37,303 nucleotides of DNA from Microbispora rosea subsp. aerata. Its GTDB lineage: Bacteria; Actinomycetota; Actinomycetes; Streptosporangiales; Streptosporangiaceae. A model generated the notes under the pieces. It did not search any database. It was not told the origin of the DNA and saw only the letters and a list, made by a program, of their open reading frames with translations. Below, piece by piece: positions 24,929 to 33,217 of the stretch (the first letter of the stretch is position 1; each line of letters opens with the position of its first letter). Location of the stretch: the NCBI RefSeq assembly GCF_014647835.1, contig NZ_BMPY01000049.1:1-37303 (forward strand). The letters run 5' to 3'. A program made the translations under genes and the position numbers.

Positions 24929-25750
24929 ATGGACGACGCCACCGCCCCCGGACGGCAGGGCTCCGCCGTGTCCGGTGAGTCGCACGCCACCGACCTGCGC
25001 GGCCTCACGCCGCGGCTGATCGGCCCGGAGATCGTCGCGGTCTTCGCGGTGTCGCTCGGCGCCAGCGCCCTGCTGTCGCTCATCCGCCTCATCGGCGCGC
25101 TGACCGCGCCGAAGGACCTGGGCGAGCAGCACGCGGTGCTCGTCGGATCGCTGGCGCCGGGCCGTCCGTGGCTGGACCTGTCGCTGCATCTGGCGGGGAT
25201 CGCGGTGAACGTGGCGCCGGTGGGGCTGGTCGCCTACCTGCTGGCCCGGTCGGGCGAGTCCATGGGCACGATCGGAGCCGACTGGCGCGAGCCGGGCAGA
25301 GACACGCTGCGCGGCGCCGCGCTCGCAGCGGTGATCGGCGGCACCGGGCTGGTGTTCTACCTGTTCGCCTTCCGGTCCGGGTTCAACCTGAACGTCGTGC
25401 CCGACAGCCTGCCGGACGTCTGGTGGCGCATCCCGGTGCTGATCGCCGAGGCCGCCCAAAACGGCGTGCTGGAGGAGGTGCTCGTCGCCGGTTATCTGCT
25501 GCACCGGCTGAGCCAGCGCGGGTGGTCGCCGTGGCGGGCGGTGGGCGTCTCGGCCGTGCTGCGCGGGTCCTACCACCTCTACCAGGGGTTCGGCGGCTTC
25601 ATCGGCAACGTCGCGATGGGCGTGGTCTTCGGCCGGCTCTACCAGCGGTGGGGGCGGAGCATGCCGCTGATCATCGCGCACACGCTCATCGACGTGGTCG
25701 CTTTCGTCGGGTACGGCGTGCTGCGCGGCCGCGTCTCCTGGTTGCCCTGA
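24929..25750 (+). CDS. CPBP family intramembrane protease-like protein
   Basis: A 273-residue membrane protein with about six to seven hydrophobic segments. It belongs to the CPBP (CAAX protease/bacteriocin-processing, Abi) family: E182 E183 in LEEVLVAGYL, SYHLYQG (H216) and IIAHTLID (H251, D255) match the metal/catalytic motifs. The usual EExxxR Arg is missing; an Ala/Val replaces it, as in some actinobacterial members. Substrate and activity are unknown. The ATG at 24929 has no ribosome binding site, only a -10 box, so it is probably leaderless. Confidence 0.82.
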   Translation: MDDATAPGRQGSAVSGESHATDLRGLTPRLIGPEIVAVFAVSLGASALLSLIRLIGALTAPKDLGEQHAVLVGSLAPGRPWLDLSLHLAGIAVNVAPVGLVAYLLARSGESMGTIGADWREPGRDTLRGAALAAVIGGTGLVFYLFAFRSGFNLNVVPDSLPDVWWRIPVLIAEAAQNGVLEEVLVAGYLLHRLSQRGWSPWRAVGVSAVLRGSYHLYQGFGGFIGNVAMGVVFGRLYQRWGRSMPLIIAHTLIDVVAFVGYGVLRGRVSWLP

Positions 25751-26295
25751 CGCTGCCCCGGTCTCCCGTCTAATCGGGCGGAATGCGTGCTCTCCGGCGC
25801 GCCTGATTGATTTGGGCCCGATCCCGGTGCATCGTTGACGGGCCGCCGCACGTCTGGATCCCCCCGGGCAAAACCGGCCTGCTTTCGGCCGCATTTTTAT
25901 TTCGGGGAATTCTCATGAGGCGTTTATCGACACGCATGCCATATTCGGCGCGATATTCAGTGCGTTATCCGGCTCGGTATTCGCCGCGCCGCCGCGCCGT
26001 CGTCGCCCGCCGGCCCGGGGGCGTCGCCCGGCCGCCCGGTCGCGGGCGTCCGATCAGCCTGCCGTACCGGTGCCGGGTCGCGGGCGGGGCCGAGAGCCCG
26101 CGCTGTGCCGCGCCCGTCACCGCGAGCGCCGCGCCCGTGCGCGCGGCCCTGCCCGTGCGGCCCGCTCCCGCGCGGCTCACTCCCGCGCGGCTCGCTCCCG
26201 GGCAGGCCGGGTCGCGGGCGGTGGTCCCGCCGAGGCCGGAGACGGCCGTCTTATTACCACCGGTGCCGAAGGCACGGTCAGACCCGTTATGTCCG
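25751..26295 (+). other. Unusual Arg/Pro/Ala-rich interval, possible small gene
   Basis: 605 bp separate the CPBP and MDMPI genes. From an ATG at 25915 (GGGG upstream, about 7 nt) a frame encodes a very basic peptide, starting MRRLSTRMPYSARYSVRYP and then Arg/Pro/Ala-rich. Third-position GC is low for the first 20 codons, then very high to about 26250. A 15-bp tandem repeat (CTCCCGCGCGGCTCA type, 26165-26200) is in frame. No stop occurs before the terminator, so the frame cannot end normally here. It may be a decayed gene, a leader or non-coding. Confidence that it is a gene is low. Confidence 0.35.
26165..26203 (+). repeat. 15-bp tandem repeat
   Basis: Units at 26165-26179 and 26180-26194 are identical except for the last base; a third partial unit follows. 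The period of 15 keeps the frame (Thr-Pro-Ala-Arg-Leu). Confidence 0.7.
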
Positions 26296-26329
26296 GAACG
26301 CCGGGCGCCCCTTCGGGCGCCCGGCGTTC
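26296..26329. terminator. Strong bidirectional terminator hairpin
   Basis: A perfect 15-bp stem (26296-26310 with 26315-26329) with loop CTTC, followed by T-rich TTGCCGTGTTT. It separates the plus-strand interval upstream from the convergent MDMPI gene ending at 26356. Confidence 0.8.
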
Positions 26330-26355
26330 TTGCCGTGTTTGCCGGGTCGTACGGC

Positions 26356-27072
26356 TCAGGCGAGGCAGCGCAGCGCGCCGCGGATGCGGACGTCGAGCGG
26401 ATGGTCCGCGGGCAGCCGGCCGACCGTCGCCTCGACGAACTCCTTGGGATAGAGGTCGGCGGTCAGGCCGTCGTCCAACTCCACCTGCACCCGGCCGCAG
26501 GCGCGTTCGACCCGCGCCTTCGATCCCTGCTCCTCCAGCACGAACATGCCGACCCTGACCCGCCAGTCGACGCGGCCGTCGGCCTCCTCGGGTGTCACCG
26601 GAGCGCCGACGTCGTCGGCGTGCGTGGCGTACTCGGAGTCGTAGTGGAAGGTCTGCAGCCCGACCGGGTAGGGGCCGGCCGACGTGTGGAGCGTGGCGTC
26701 GCGGCCGAGGGCGCGCATCCGCGCACGGGTCTCCCCGTTCTTGATCCGCCACTCGTCGAGCACCTGCTCCACCGGCAGGCCGCGCCGCTTGCGCACGCAC
26801 CACTCGTTGAAGGCGTCGAAGCCGCCGCGCACGCCCTCGTGGTCGAGCAGCTCGAAGAACCCGTCGATGTCGTCGTCCAGGCACGCGTGGTTGTACAGCT
26901 CCTCGCCGGCCAGGTGCGCGAGCACGTCGCGCACCCTCCAGCCGTCACATCGGGAGGGGCGGTTCCACCCTTTGTCGTCCAGGGAGGAGAAGAAGCGGTC
27001 CAGCCGTGCCGCCTCGGTGTCGAAGATGTCGAAGGGGTCGAGCCCCGCCAGTTCGTCCCGTGCTGAGGTCAT
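26356..27072 (-). CDS. Maleylpyruvate isomerase-family (MDMPI/DinB-fold) mycothiol-linked protein
   Basis: A 238-residue protein of the actinobacterial MDMPI_N family, a DinB-like four-helix bundle. Possible metal ligands are H53 in VLAHLAGEE, E147 and H151 in HYDSEYATHADD; the four-residue spacing between the last two matches the E-x3-H of the isomerase. Members often use mycothiol as cofactor; many have unknown substrates, so a general label is used. The C-terminal half after about 165 is the SCP2-like MDMPI_C region. The ATG at 27072 lacks a good ribosome binding site. A strong terminator lies after its stop. Confidence 0.82.
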   Translation of the reverse strand: MTSARDELAGLDPFDIFDTEAARLDRFFSSLDDKGWNRPSRCDGWRVRDVLAHLAGEELYNHACLDDDIDGFFELLDHEGVRGGFDAFNEWCVRKRRGLPVEQVLDEWRIKNGETRARMRALGRDATLHTSAGPYPVGLQTFHYDSEYATHADDVGAPVTPEEADGRVDWRVRVGMFVLEEQGSKARVERACGRVQVELDDGLTADLYPKEFVEATVGRLPADHPLDVRIRGALRCLA

Positions 27073-27294
27073 GCCTGAGCCGTACCCGGAGCCGTTCCAC
27101 CCTCACGCGGACAGTGTCGGGACATTTCCCGCAGAAAGCGGACATTCAAACCAGCGGCGCGCTCAACAAAGCGTAGGGGAAGGGAAAAACCGGCTCTTGG
27201 CCCGTTTGTCGGATGATCGACGCGGAAACCCCGAGATCGGTGAGCACAGCGGTTGTTCGTGGTTGTGCTGTGGTAGTTCAAGGGGGAAAACGAA

Positions 27295-28104
27295 ATGGCA
27301 AAAAGCACGAGCGTCGCCGGGATCCTCGCGATCGGCGCCATCCTCGCCGGGGGCGCCGTGGTCGCGGGCGTTCCTCTCGTCGCCACACCGGCGGAGGCCG
27401 CCACGATGTCCGCACAGCACGGCCTGGTCCGGTCGGGCAATCCACACGCACGGGGGCAGCGCAACCGCCACAAGAAGGGGCACCGGAACAAGCAGCGGCT
27501 GAGTGAGAAGCAGCGCCAGCACCAGTTCCTGATGCGCGACCTCACGCTGGTCCTCGTGCCCTACCAGAAGGAGACGACGGACGCGCGGGCGTTGCCGTAC
27601 AACTGGCAGTACGACGGCGCCGTCGCGGAGCAGTACGCCGGCCAGAACCGGCAGAGCATTCTGGACGAGAGGGCGGAGGCCAACGGGATCAACCTCGACG
27701 GCGAGGAGCACAACAGCAAGACGGAGGTCTCGCCGAAGGAGGACACGCACAAGGTCGAGAAGGAGAAGAAGACGCGACCGGCCGTCAAGCGCGTCGATCC
27801 CGTCATCCCGCAGGGCGACCTCGTGCCCGCGGCGACCGTCGTTCCGCCCACCGTCCCGCCGCCGACCACGGATCCCGACATCGAGCTCCAGAACGTTCCC
27901 CCCGCCGGGCCCGAACTGCGGCCCGCCGAGGAGCCCGTGGTGTGCGCGCCCCTCCTCGGCCTGCCCCTGAACCTCTCGCTCACGGCCACGGTGTCCCTCG
28001 GCGGGCAGCAGGAGACGGCACAGCAGGAGACGGCGCAGTCCGGGACGGCGCAGCCGCAGGCCACGACCACCGACGCGGCGTGCGCGCCGTCGTCGGCGTC
28101 CTGA
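27295..28104 (+). CDS. Secreted protein of unknown function
   Basis: A 269-residue exported protein not assigned to a known family. The signal peptide has a hydrophobic core at about 8-30 with an AEA cleavage site (cut after A35). The mature N-terminus is basic (HKKGHRNKQRLSEKQRQ), a middle region has YNWQYDGAVAEQYAGQNRQSI, and the C-terminus is Pro/Thr/Gln-rich with only two Cys, which could form a disulfide. There is no anchor, so it is probably released or wall-associated. The ATG at 27295 has an AGGGGG site upstream. The reading frame ends 4 nt before the convergent permease gene. The 222-bp upstream interval shows no clear promoter. Confidence 0.68.
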   Translation: MAKSTSVAGILAIGAILAGGAVVAGVPLVATPAEAATMSAQHGLVRSGNPHARGQRNRHKKGHRNKQRLSEKQRQHQFLMRDLTLVLVPYQKETTDARALPYNWQYDGAVAEQYAGQNRQSILDERAEANGINLDGEEHNSKTEVSPKEDTHKVEKEKKTRPAVKRVDPVIPQGDLVPAATVVPPTVPPPTTDPDIELQNVPPAGPELRPAEEPVVCAPLLGLPLNLSLTATVSLGGQQETAQQETAQSGTAQPQATTTDAACAPSSAS

Positions 28105-28108
28105 GCCG

Positions 28109-28891
28109 TCAGGCGTCCCTGCGGGCCAGCAGGACGGCGGCCACCGCGTACGGCACGGCCACGTAGGCGACCATGACCGCGAGCGCGGCGGGCGGCGACA
28201 GCAGCGCGCCGGCGACCGAGTAGGGGTTGCCCGTGCCGGCGAGCTGGCCCGCCAGGGCGCCGGGCAGGATCGAGCCGACGCGCTCGTCCCAGGGGGCCGG
28301 AAGGTTGTGGCCGACGATCGGGAGCACGTACCAGACCGCCACGAGGATGGCGACGGCGGCGACGGCCGACCGCGTGATCGCGGCCAGGCACAGGCCGAGG
28401 AGCGCGAACATCGCGATGGACAGGCTCATCGCCAGGAAGTGCGGGAGCTGCCCGCTCAGCGCCTCGGCCGACTGCCCGCGGATGGGCCGGTCGCCGATGA
28501 GGAGCCGCCCGGCGGCGTACGTCGCGAGCACGGCCGCCAGACCCGTGCAGACGGCGACGACCCCGACGACGCCCGCCTTGGCGGCGAGCACCCGCCCGCG
28601 GGACGGCAGCACGGTGAACGTCGTGCGGATCATGCCGGTGCCGTACTCGCCGGAGAACGCGAGAACGCCCAGCACGGCCAGGCACAGCGAGGCGAGCATG
28701 TGCGTCACCTCCGGCAGCGGCGACACGAACAGGTGGTCGCGCTGGCCGGGCGGCAGCCGGTCCCAGGTGCGGGCCGACCACCAGGCCAGCAGCGTCATGA
28801 GGCCGACGACGGCGGCGACGACGCCGAGGACCACGGAGGTGGATCGGAGAGTGCGGAGCTTGAGCCACTCGGTGGCGAGAGCGTCGATCAC
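28109..28891 (-). CDS. ABC-2 type exporter permease
   Basis: A 260-residue membrane protein with six predicted hydrophobic segments, the first around residues 17-38. Its N-terminal WLKLRTLRST is common to actinomycete ABC-2 type exporter permeases. LAFSGEYGTGMIRTTFTVLPSRGRVLAAK marks the family. It partners the ATPase upstream (GTGA overlap). The GTG at 28891 has AGGAGG about 8 nt upstream. The substrate is unknown; such exporters often move antibiotics or lipids and respond to adjacent two-component systems. Confidence 0.85.
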   Translation of the reverse strand: MIDALATEWLKLRTLRSTSVVLGVVAAVVGLMTLLAWWSARTWDRLPPGQRDHLFVSPLPEVTHMLASLCLAVLGVLAFSGEYGTGMIRTTFTVLPSRGRVLAAKAGVVGVVAVCTGLAAVLATYAAGRLLIGDRPIRGQSAEALSGQLPHFLAMSLSIAMFALLGLCLAAITRSAVAAVAILVAVWYVLPIVGHNLPAPWDERVGSILPGALAGQLAGTGNPYSVAGALLSPPAALAVMVAYVAVPYAVAAVLLARRDA

Positions 28892-29784
28892 CGGTTCGCC
28901 TCCTGCGCCGCGACCTCCGCCATGAGCCGCATGTAGGTCTCCTCCAGGGAGGCGCCGCGCGGGGTGACCTCGTAAAGGGAGATCGCGTGCCGGGCGGCGA
29001 GGTCGCCGATCCGCGTCGCGTCGAGCCCGCGCACCGACAGGCCCCCGCCGTCCTCGGGCGTCACCGTCCCGCCCGCGGCCGACAGCACGGTGGCCAGGTC
29101 CGCGGCCCGGCCGCTGCGGACGAACACGTCCCGCACGGCGGTCAGCTCCCGCATGGAGGTGTCCGCGACGAGCCGTCCCCGGCCGATGACGACCAGGTGG
29201 TCGGCGGTCAGCTCCATCTCGCTCATCAGGTGGCTCGACAGGAGCACCGTGCGCCCCTCGGCGGCCAGGCCGCGCAGCAGCTCGCGGATCCAGCGCACGC
29301 CGTCGGGGTCGAGGCCGTTGACCGGCTCGTCGAGCAGCAGCACCGCGGGGTCGCCGAGGAGCGCGGCGGCGATCCCGAGCCGCTGGCGCATGCCGAGCGA
29401 GAAGCCCTTGATCCGCTTGCGGGCCACCCCCGCCAGGCCCACCTGCTCGATGACCGACACGACCCGGTCCCGGCCGATGCGGTTGGCGCGGGCCATCCAG
29501 CTCAGGTGGCCGAGGGGCGTACGGCCGCCCTGGACTGCGCCGGCGTCCAGCAGCGCGCCCACCTCGCGCATCGGGTGGCGGAGGCGGTCGTAGCGCCGGC
29601 CGCCGACCAGCGCCTCGCCGCTCTCCGGGCGGTCCAGGCCCAAGATGATCCGCATGGTCGTGGACTTGCCCGCGCCGTTCGGCCCCAGGAAGCCGGTCAC
29701 TTGGCCTGGTTTCACGTGGAACGTCAGCCCGTCCACGGCGACCGTGCGCCCGAAGCGCTTGGTCAGCTCTCTGACTTCGATCAT
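28888..29784 (-). CDS. ABC exporter ATP-binding protein
   Basis: A 298-residue ATPase of the drug/lantibiotic exporter type: Walker A GPNGAGKST (34-42), signature SLGMRQR, Walker B LLLDEPVNGLD and switch LSSHL. The C-terminal part resembles the regulatory domain of this class. Start: ATG, a weak ribosome binding site upstream. It is divergent from the histidine kinase gene, which suggests that the pair is controlled by it, as in LiaRS/BceRS-like or NarL-type systems. Substrate unknown. Confidence 0.9.
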   Translation of the reverse strand: MIEVRELTKRFGRTVAVDGLTFHVKPGQVTGFLGPNGAGKSTTMRIILGLDRPESGEALVGGRRYDRLRHPMREVGALLDAGAVQGGRTPLGHLSWMARANRIGRDRVVSVIEQVGLAGVARKRIKGFSLGMRQRLGIAAALLGDPAVLLLDEPVNGLDPDGVRWIRELLRGLAAEGRTVLLSSHLMSEMELTADHLVVIGRGRLVADTSMRELTAVRDVFVRSGRAADLATVLSAAGGTVTPEDGGGLSVRGLDATRIGDLAARHAISLYEVTPRGASLEETYMRLMAEVAAQEANR

Positions 29785-29903
29785 GTCTCGACGGTCTCGC
29801 GGAACGCCCGCCTCCCGCGTCGGACCGGCGTGCGATCCTCCGGGCGCGCCTCAGACCGTGGCATGTCAGACCCGGGCAGGAGGCGGGCGCGCGCACGTGC
29901 GGC

Positions 29904-29909
29904 TAGCGT
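29904..29909 (+). promoter_or_regulatory. -10 box of the histidine kinase gene (probably leaderless)
   Basis: TAGCGT lies 6 nt before the GTG at 29916, with no ribosome binding site between, as for the CPBP gene. The -35 region is unclear. Confidence 0.45.
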
Positions 29910-29915
29910 GGGCGC

Positions 29916-31076
29916 GTGGACGATCCGGACGTGCGGCCGCTGTTCCCCCGGCCGCTGCGCCCCCGCGAGCTGGTCGCGCTCGACGTGCTGGCCGGGCTGG
30001 GCTACGCGTTCGTGCTGGTCGTCACCCCGCCGGGGGCGCGCCACCCGGCGGCCTGGGCGCTGATCGCCGCGATGACGCTGCCGCTCGCGGCGCGGCGGCG
30101 GTGGCCGCTGCCGGTCTTCTGCGTCGTCGCGGGCGCGTCCCTGACGGCCATGGCCCTCGGCGTCGTACGGGAACCGCTGGCCGCCGCGGCGTACGCGCTC
30201 TATCCGGTCGCGCTCACGACGCGGCGGCGCCGGTGGGAGCCGACGACGGCGATCGGCGTGCTGACCGCCCTGGCGCTGCTGCTCGCGGCGTTCGGCGGCG
30301 TGTCGGCCGAGCCCGAGGTCAGGCGCACCGCGGAGACCGTCGTGCTGGCCGCGCTCGCGCTGGGCGGCTCCTGGACGATCGGCCGGGCCGTGCGGGAGCG
30401 CCGGGCGTACGCCGCCCGCCGGGCCGAGCAGGCCGCCGAGCACGCCGTCACCGAGGAGCGGCTGCGCATCGCCAGGGAGATGCACGACGTGGTCTCCCAC
30501 ACGCTCAGCCTCATCGGGGTCAAGGCCGCCGTCGCGGCGCACGTGGCCGACCGGCGGCCGGAGGAGGCGCTGGAGGCGCTGCGGGTCATCGAGACCACCA
30601 GCAGGCAGGCGCTGACCGAGATGCGGCACCTGCTCGGCGTGCTGCGCACCACTCCCGGCGCGGCCGGCGAGGGCCTTTCTCCCGCGCCCGGGCTCGCGGC
30701 GCTGCCGGACGTCGCCGAGCGCGCGGCGGCCGCGGGCGTGCGGGTGGACCTGGACGTGCGGGTGACGGGCGGCCTGCCGGAGGCGCTGGAGCTCGCGGTG
30801 CACCGGATCGTCCAGGAGGCCGTGACCAACGTGGTCAGGCACGCGGCCCCGGCCCGGTGCCGGGTCCGGGTGGACGACGAGGGGGGACGGCTGCGCGTCG
30901 AGGTGACCGACGACGGGCCGGGCCGCCGGGTCCTGCCGCCCGGCCCGCCGGGGCACGGGATCATCGGTATGCGCGAGCGCGTCGCGGCGTACGGCGGGGA
31001 GTTCGCCGCCGGTCCGCTGCCCGGCGGCGGTTTCCGCGTGCGCGCCCTCCTGCCGCTGCGAAGGGACGAGGAGTGA
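29916..31076 (+). CDS. Sensor histidine kinase, NarL-type
   Basis: A 386-residue membrane sensor kinase with four or more hydrophobic segments (about 20-155) and almost no extracytoplasmic loops, so it probably senses the membrane. The HisKA_3 H-box is REMHDVVSHTLSLI with His190, the phosphorylation site. The ATPase domain has N-box QEAVTNVVRHA and G-boxes DDGPG and GHGIIGMRERV. It overlaps the response regulator (GTGA). The divergent ABC exporter is a plausible target. Confidence 0.9.
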   Translation: MDDPDVRPLFPRPLRPRELVALDVLAGLGYAFVLVVTPPGARHPAAWALIAAMTLPLAARRRWPLPVFCVVAGASLTAMALGVVREPLAAAAYALYPVALTTRRRRWEPTTAIGVLTALALLLAAFGGVSAEPEVRRTAETVVLAALALGGSWTIGRAVRERRAYAARRAEQAAEHAVTEERLRIAREMHDVVSHTLSLIGVKAAVAAHVADRRPEEALEALRVIETTSRQALTEMRHLLGVLRTTPGAAGEGLSPAPGLAALPDVAERAAAAGVRVDLDVRVTGGLPEALELAVHRIVQEAVTNVVRHAAPARCRVRVDDEGGRLRVEVTDDGPGRRVLPPGPPGHGIIGMRERVAAYGGEFAAGPLPGGGFRVRALLPLRRDEE

Positions 31077-31753
31077 ACGAGGCGGGGCCGATCCGGGTGC
31101 TGCTCGCCGACGACCAGGAACTGCTGCGCGGCAGCCTGCGCCTGCTGGTCGACAGCACGCCGGGCATGACGGCGGTCGGCGAGGCGGGCACCGGGGAGCG
31201 GGCGGTCGAGCTGGCCCGCGCCGAGCGCCCCGACGTCGTGCTGATGGACGTGCGCATGCCCGGCATGGACGGCATCGAGGCGACCCGGCGCATCTGCGCC
31301 GAGGCCCTCGGCGCCCGGGTGCTGATCCTCACCACGTTCGACCTCGACGAGTACGTCTACGCGGGGCTGCGGGCCGGGGCGAGCGGATTCCTGCTGAAGA
31401 ACACCCCGCCCGCCGACCTGCTGGCCGCGATCCGCGTCATCGCCGCCGGAGACGGGCTGCTGGCGCCGAGCGTGACGAGGCGGTTGATCGCCGAGTTCGC
31501 CCGCGGCCCGGCCGCCGCCCCGGAGCGGGCCACGCGGGCGCTCGACGGGCTGACCGGCCGCGAGCGGGAGGTGCTCACGCTCGTCGCCCGCGGCCTGTCC
31601 AACCTGGAGATCGCCGCGGCCCTGCACGTCAGCACGGCCACCGTGAAGACCCACATCGGCCACCTGCTCGCCAAGCTCGGCGCGCGCGACCGGGCCCAGC
31701 TCGTGATCGCCGCGTACGAGGGCGGGCTCGTCTCCGCCGCACGGGGCTCATGA
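31073..31753 (+). CDS. Response regulator, NarL/FixJ-type with LuxR HTH
   Basis: A 226-residue regulator: receiver domain with D13, D14 and phosphoacceptor D59 (VVLMDVRMPGMDG), and conserved Lys in FLLKNTPP; the LuxR-type HTH starts with LTGREREVLTLVARGLSN and includes VKTHIGHLLAKL. The GTG at 31073 overlaps the kinase stop and has GACGAGGA upstream. It is phosphorylated by the preceding kinase and probably controls the divergent ABC exporter. Confidence 0.92.
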   Translation: MNEAGPIRVLLADDQELLRGSLRLLVDSTPGMTAVGEAGTGERAVELARAERPDVVLMDVRMPGMDGIEATRRICAEALGARVLILTTFDLDEYVYAGLRAGASGFLLKNTPPADLLAAIRVIAAGDGLLAPSVTRRLIAEFARGPAAAPERATRALDGLTGREREVLTLVARGLSNLEIAAALHVSTATVKTHIGHLLAKLGARDRAQLVIAAYEGGLVSAARGS

Positions 31754-31757
31754 CAGG

Positions 31758-33194
31758 GTGGAGTCCGTGGACGTCTTCGATGTGATCGTGGTGGGGGCGG
31801 GCTCGACGGGCGAGGTCGCCGCGGGACGGGTGGCGGCGGCGGGACTGAGCACCGTCATCGTGGAGAGCGAGCTGGCCGGAGGGGAGTGCTCCTACTGGGC
31901 CTGCATGCCGAGCAAGGCGCTCCTGCGGCCGGTGGACCTCGCCGGGGAGGTGCGCCGGGTCGCGGGGCTGCGGCTCGCGGACACGGACGGAGGCGGCCCG
32001 ATCGACGCCGCCGCGGTGCTGGCCCGGCGCGACGCCGTGGTCTCGCACTACGACGACGCGGGGCAGGTCAGATGGCTCGAGTCGGCGGGCGTGACGCTCG
32101 TGCGCGGCACCGGGCGGCTCGCCGGTCCCCGGCGGGTCGAGGTCACGACGTCCGACGGCGGCACCCGCACGCTCGTCGCGAACCACGCCGTCATGCTGGC
32201 CACCGGCAGCCGCCCGGTGATCCCGCCCGTGCCCGGCCTCGCCGAGGCGCACCCGTGGACGAACCGTGAGGTCACCGGGGTGCGTGCCGTGCCGGAACGG
32301 CTCGTGGTGATCGGCGGCGGGGTGGTGGCGTGCGAGATGGCCCAGGCCAAGCGCGGGCTCGGGGCCCGGGAGGTCACCATGCTGGTGCGGGGCGGCGAGC
32401 TGCTGACGAGGCTGGAGCCCTTCGCCGGGCGCATGGTCGCCCGGTCGCTGGCGGACCAGGGGGTGGACGTCCGCACGCACGAGAGCGCGGTGCGGGTCGA
32501 GCGGCCGGAGCCGGGCGGCGAGGTCACGGTGCGGCTCGCCGGCGGCGGCACGGTCACGGCCGACGAGATCCTGGTCGCGACCGGCCGCCGGGCCGCCACG
32601 GACGGCATCGGCCTGGCCTCGGTGGGGCTGGCGGAGTCCGGCCCGATCGGGGTGGACGAGAGCATGCGGGCCACCGGCGTGGCCGACGGCTGGCTCTACG
32701 CGATCGGGGACGTCAACGGCCTCGCGCTCCTCACGCACATGGGCAAATATCAGGCGCGGGTGGCCGCGGACGTGATCGCCGCCCGCGCGCGCGGCGAGGC
32801 GGACGACCGGCCCGGGATGCGCGACCGCGCGGACCGCGCCGGGGTGCCGCAGGTGGTCTTCACCGACCCGCAGGTGTGCGCGGTGGGCCGCACCGAGGCG
32901 CAGGCCCGCGCCGAGGGCTTCGACGTGCGGGTGGTGGAGTACGACATGGACCGGGTGGCCGGCGGCTACCTGCTCGGCGACGGCTACCGGGGCCGGGCCA
33001 AGGCGGTGGTCGACGAGCGCCGCCGGGTGCTGCTCGGCGTGACCTTCGTCGCCCCCGGCGCGGCCGAGCTGCTGCACGCCGCGACGATCGCGGTCACGGC
33101 CGGGGTGACCCTGGACGACCTGTGGCACGCGGTCCCGGCGTACCCGACCGTCAGCGAGGTGTGGCTGCGCCTGCTGGAGGCGTACGGGCTCTAG
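31758..33194 (+). CDS. FAD-dependent pyridine nucleotide-disulfide oxidoreductase
   Basis: A 478-residue flavoprotein of the dihydrolipoamide dehydrogenase/mercuric reductase class. The FAD motif is GAGSTG (13-18), the redox cysteines are C44 and C49 in GGECSYWACMPSK, and the NAD(P) motif is VIGGGVVACEMA. The usual catalytic His before Pro-Thr is Tyr462 (AYPTVSE), with E467 kept, so substrate chemistry may differ from Lpd. The actual substrate is unknown. The GTG at 31758 is 4 nt after the response regulator; a GTG at 31767 with GGAG upstream is an alternative. Confidence 0.87.
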   Translation: MESVDVFDVIVVGAGSTGEVAAGRVAAAGLSTVIVESELAGGECSYWACMPSKALLRPVDLAGEVRRVAGLRLADTDGGGPIDAAAVLARRDAVVSHYDDAGQVRWLESAGVTLVRGTGRLAGPRRVEVTTSDGGTRTLVANHAVMLATGSRPVIPPVPGLAEAHPWTNREVTGVRAVPERLVVIGGGVVACEMAQAKRGLGAREVTMLVRGGELLTRLEPFAGRMVARSLADQGVDVRTHESAVRVERPEPGGEVTVRLAGGGTVTADEILVATGRRAATDGIGLASVGLAESGPIGVDESMRATGVADGWLYAIGDVNGLALLTHMGKYQARVAADVIAARARGEADDRPGMRDRADRAGVPQVVFTDPQVCAVGRTEAQARAEGFDVRVVEYDMDRVAGGYLLGDGYRGRAKAVVDERRRVLLGVTFVAPGAAELLHAATIAVTAGVTLDDLWHAVPAYPTVSEVWLRLLEAYGL

Positions 33195-33217
33195 AAACCG
33201 GCGTACGGGCTCTAGAA
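33179..33217 (+). repeat. 18-bp direct repeat at the oxidoreductase 3' end
   Basis: GGCGTACGGGCTCTAGAA occurs at 33179-33196 and again at 33200-33217, a 21-bp period. The first copy encodes the final codons and stop of the oxidoreductase; the second lies at the end of the convergent kinase-like gene and supplies its TAG stop on the minus strand. Confidence 0.85.

Noticed and set aside
26203-27066. Extension of the Arg/Pro-rich plus-strand frame past the terminator to 27066
   Set aside because: It would run antisense through the MDMPI gene and across a perfect terminator hairpin; only the part before 26290 was considered.
27073-27294. Possible riboswitch or RNA element upstream of the secreted protein
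   Set aside because: Some A-rich and GAAAC-like stretches recall known leaders, but I could not fit a conserved core or pairing scheme.
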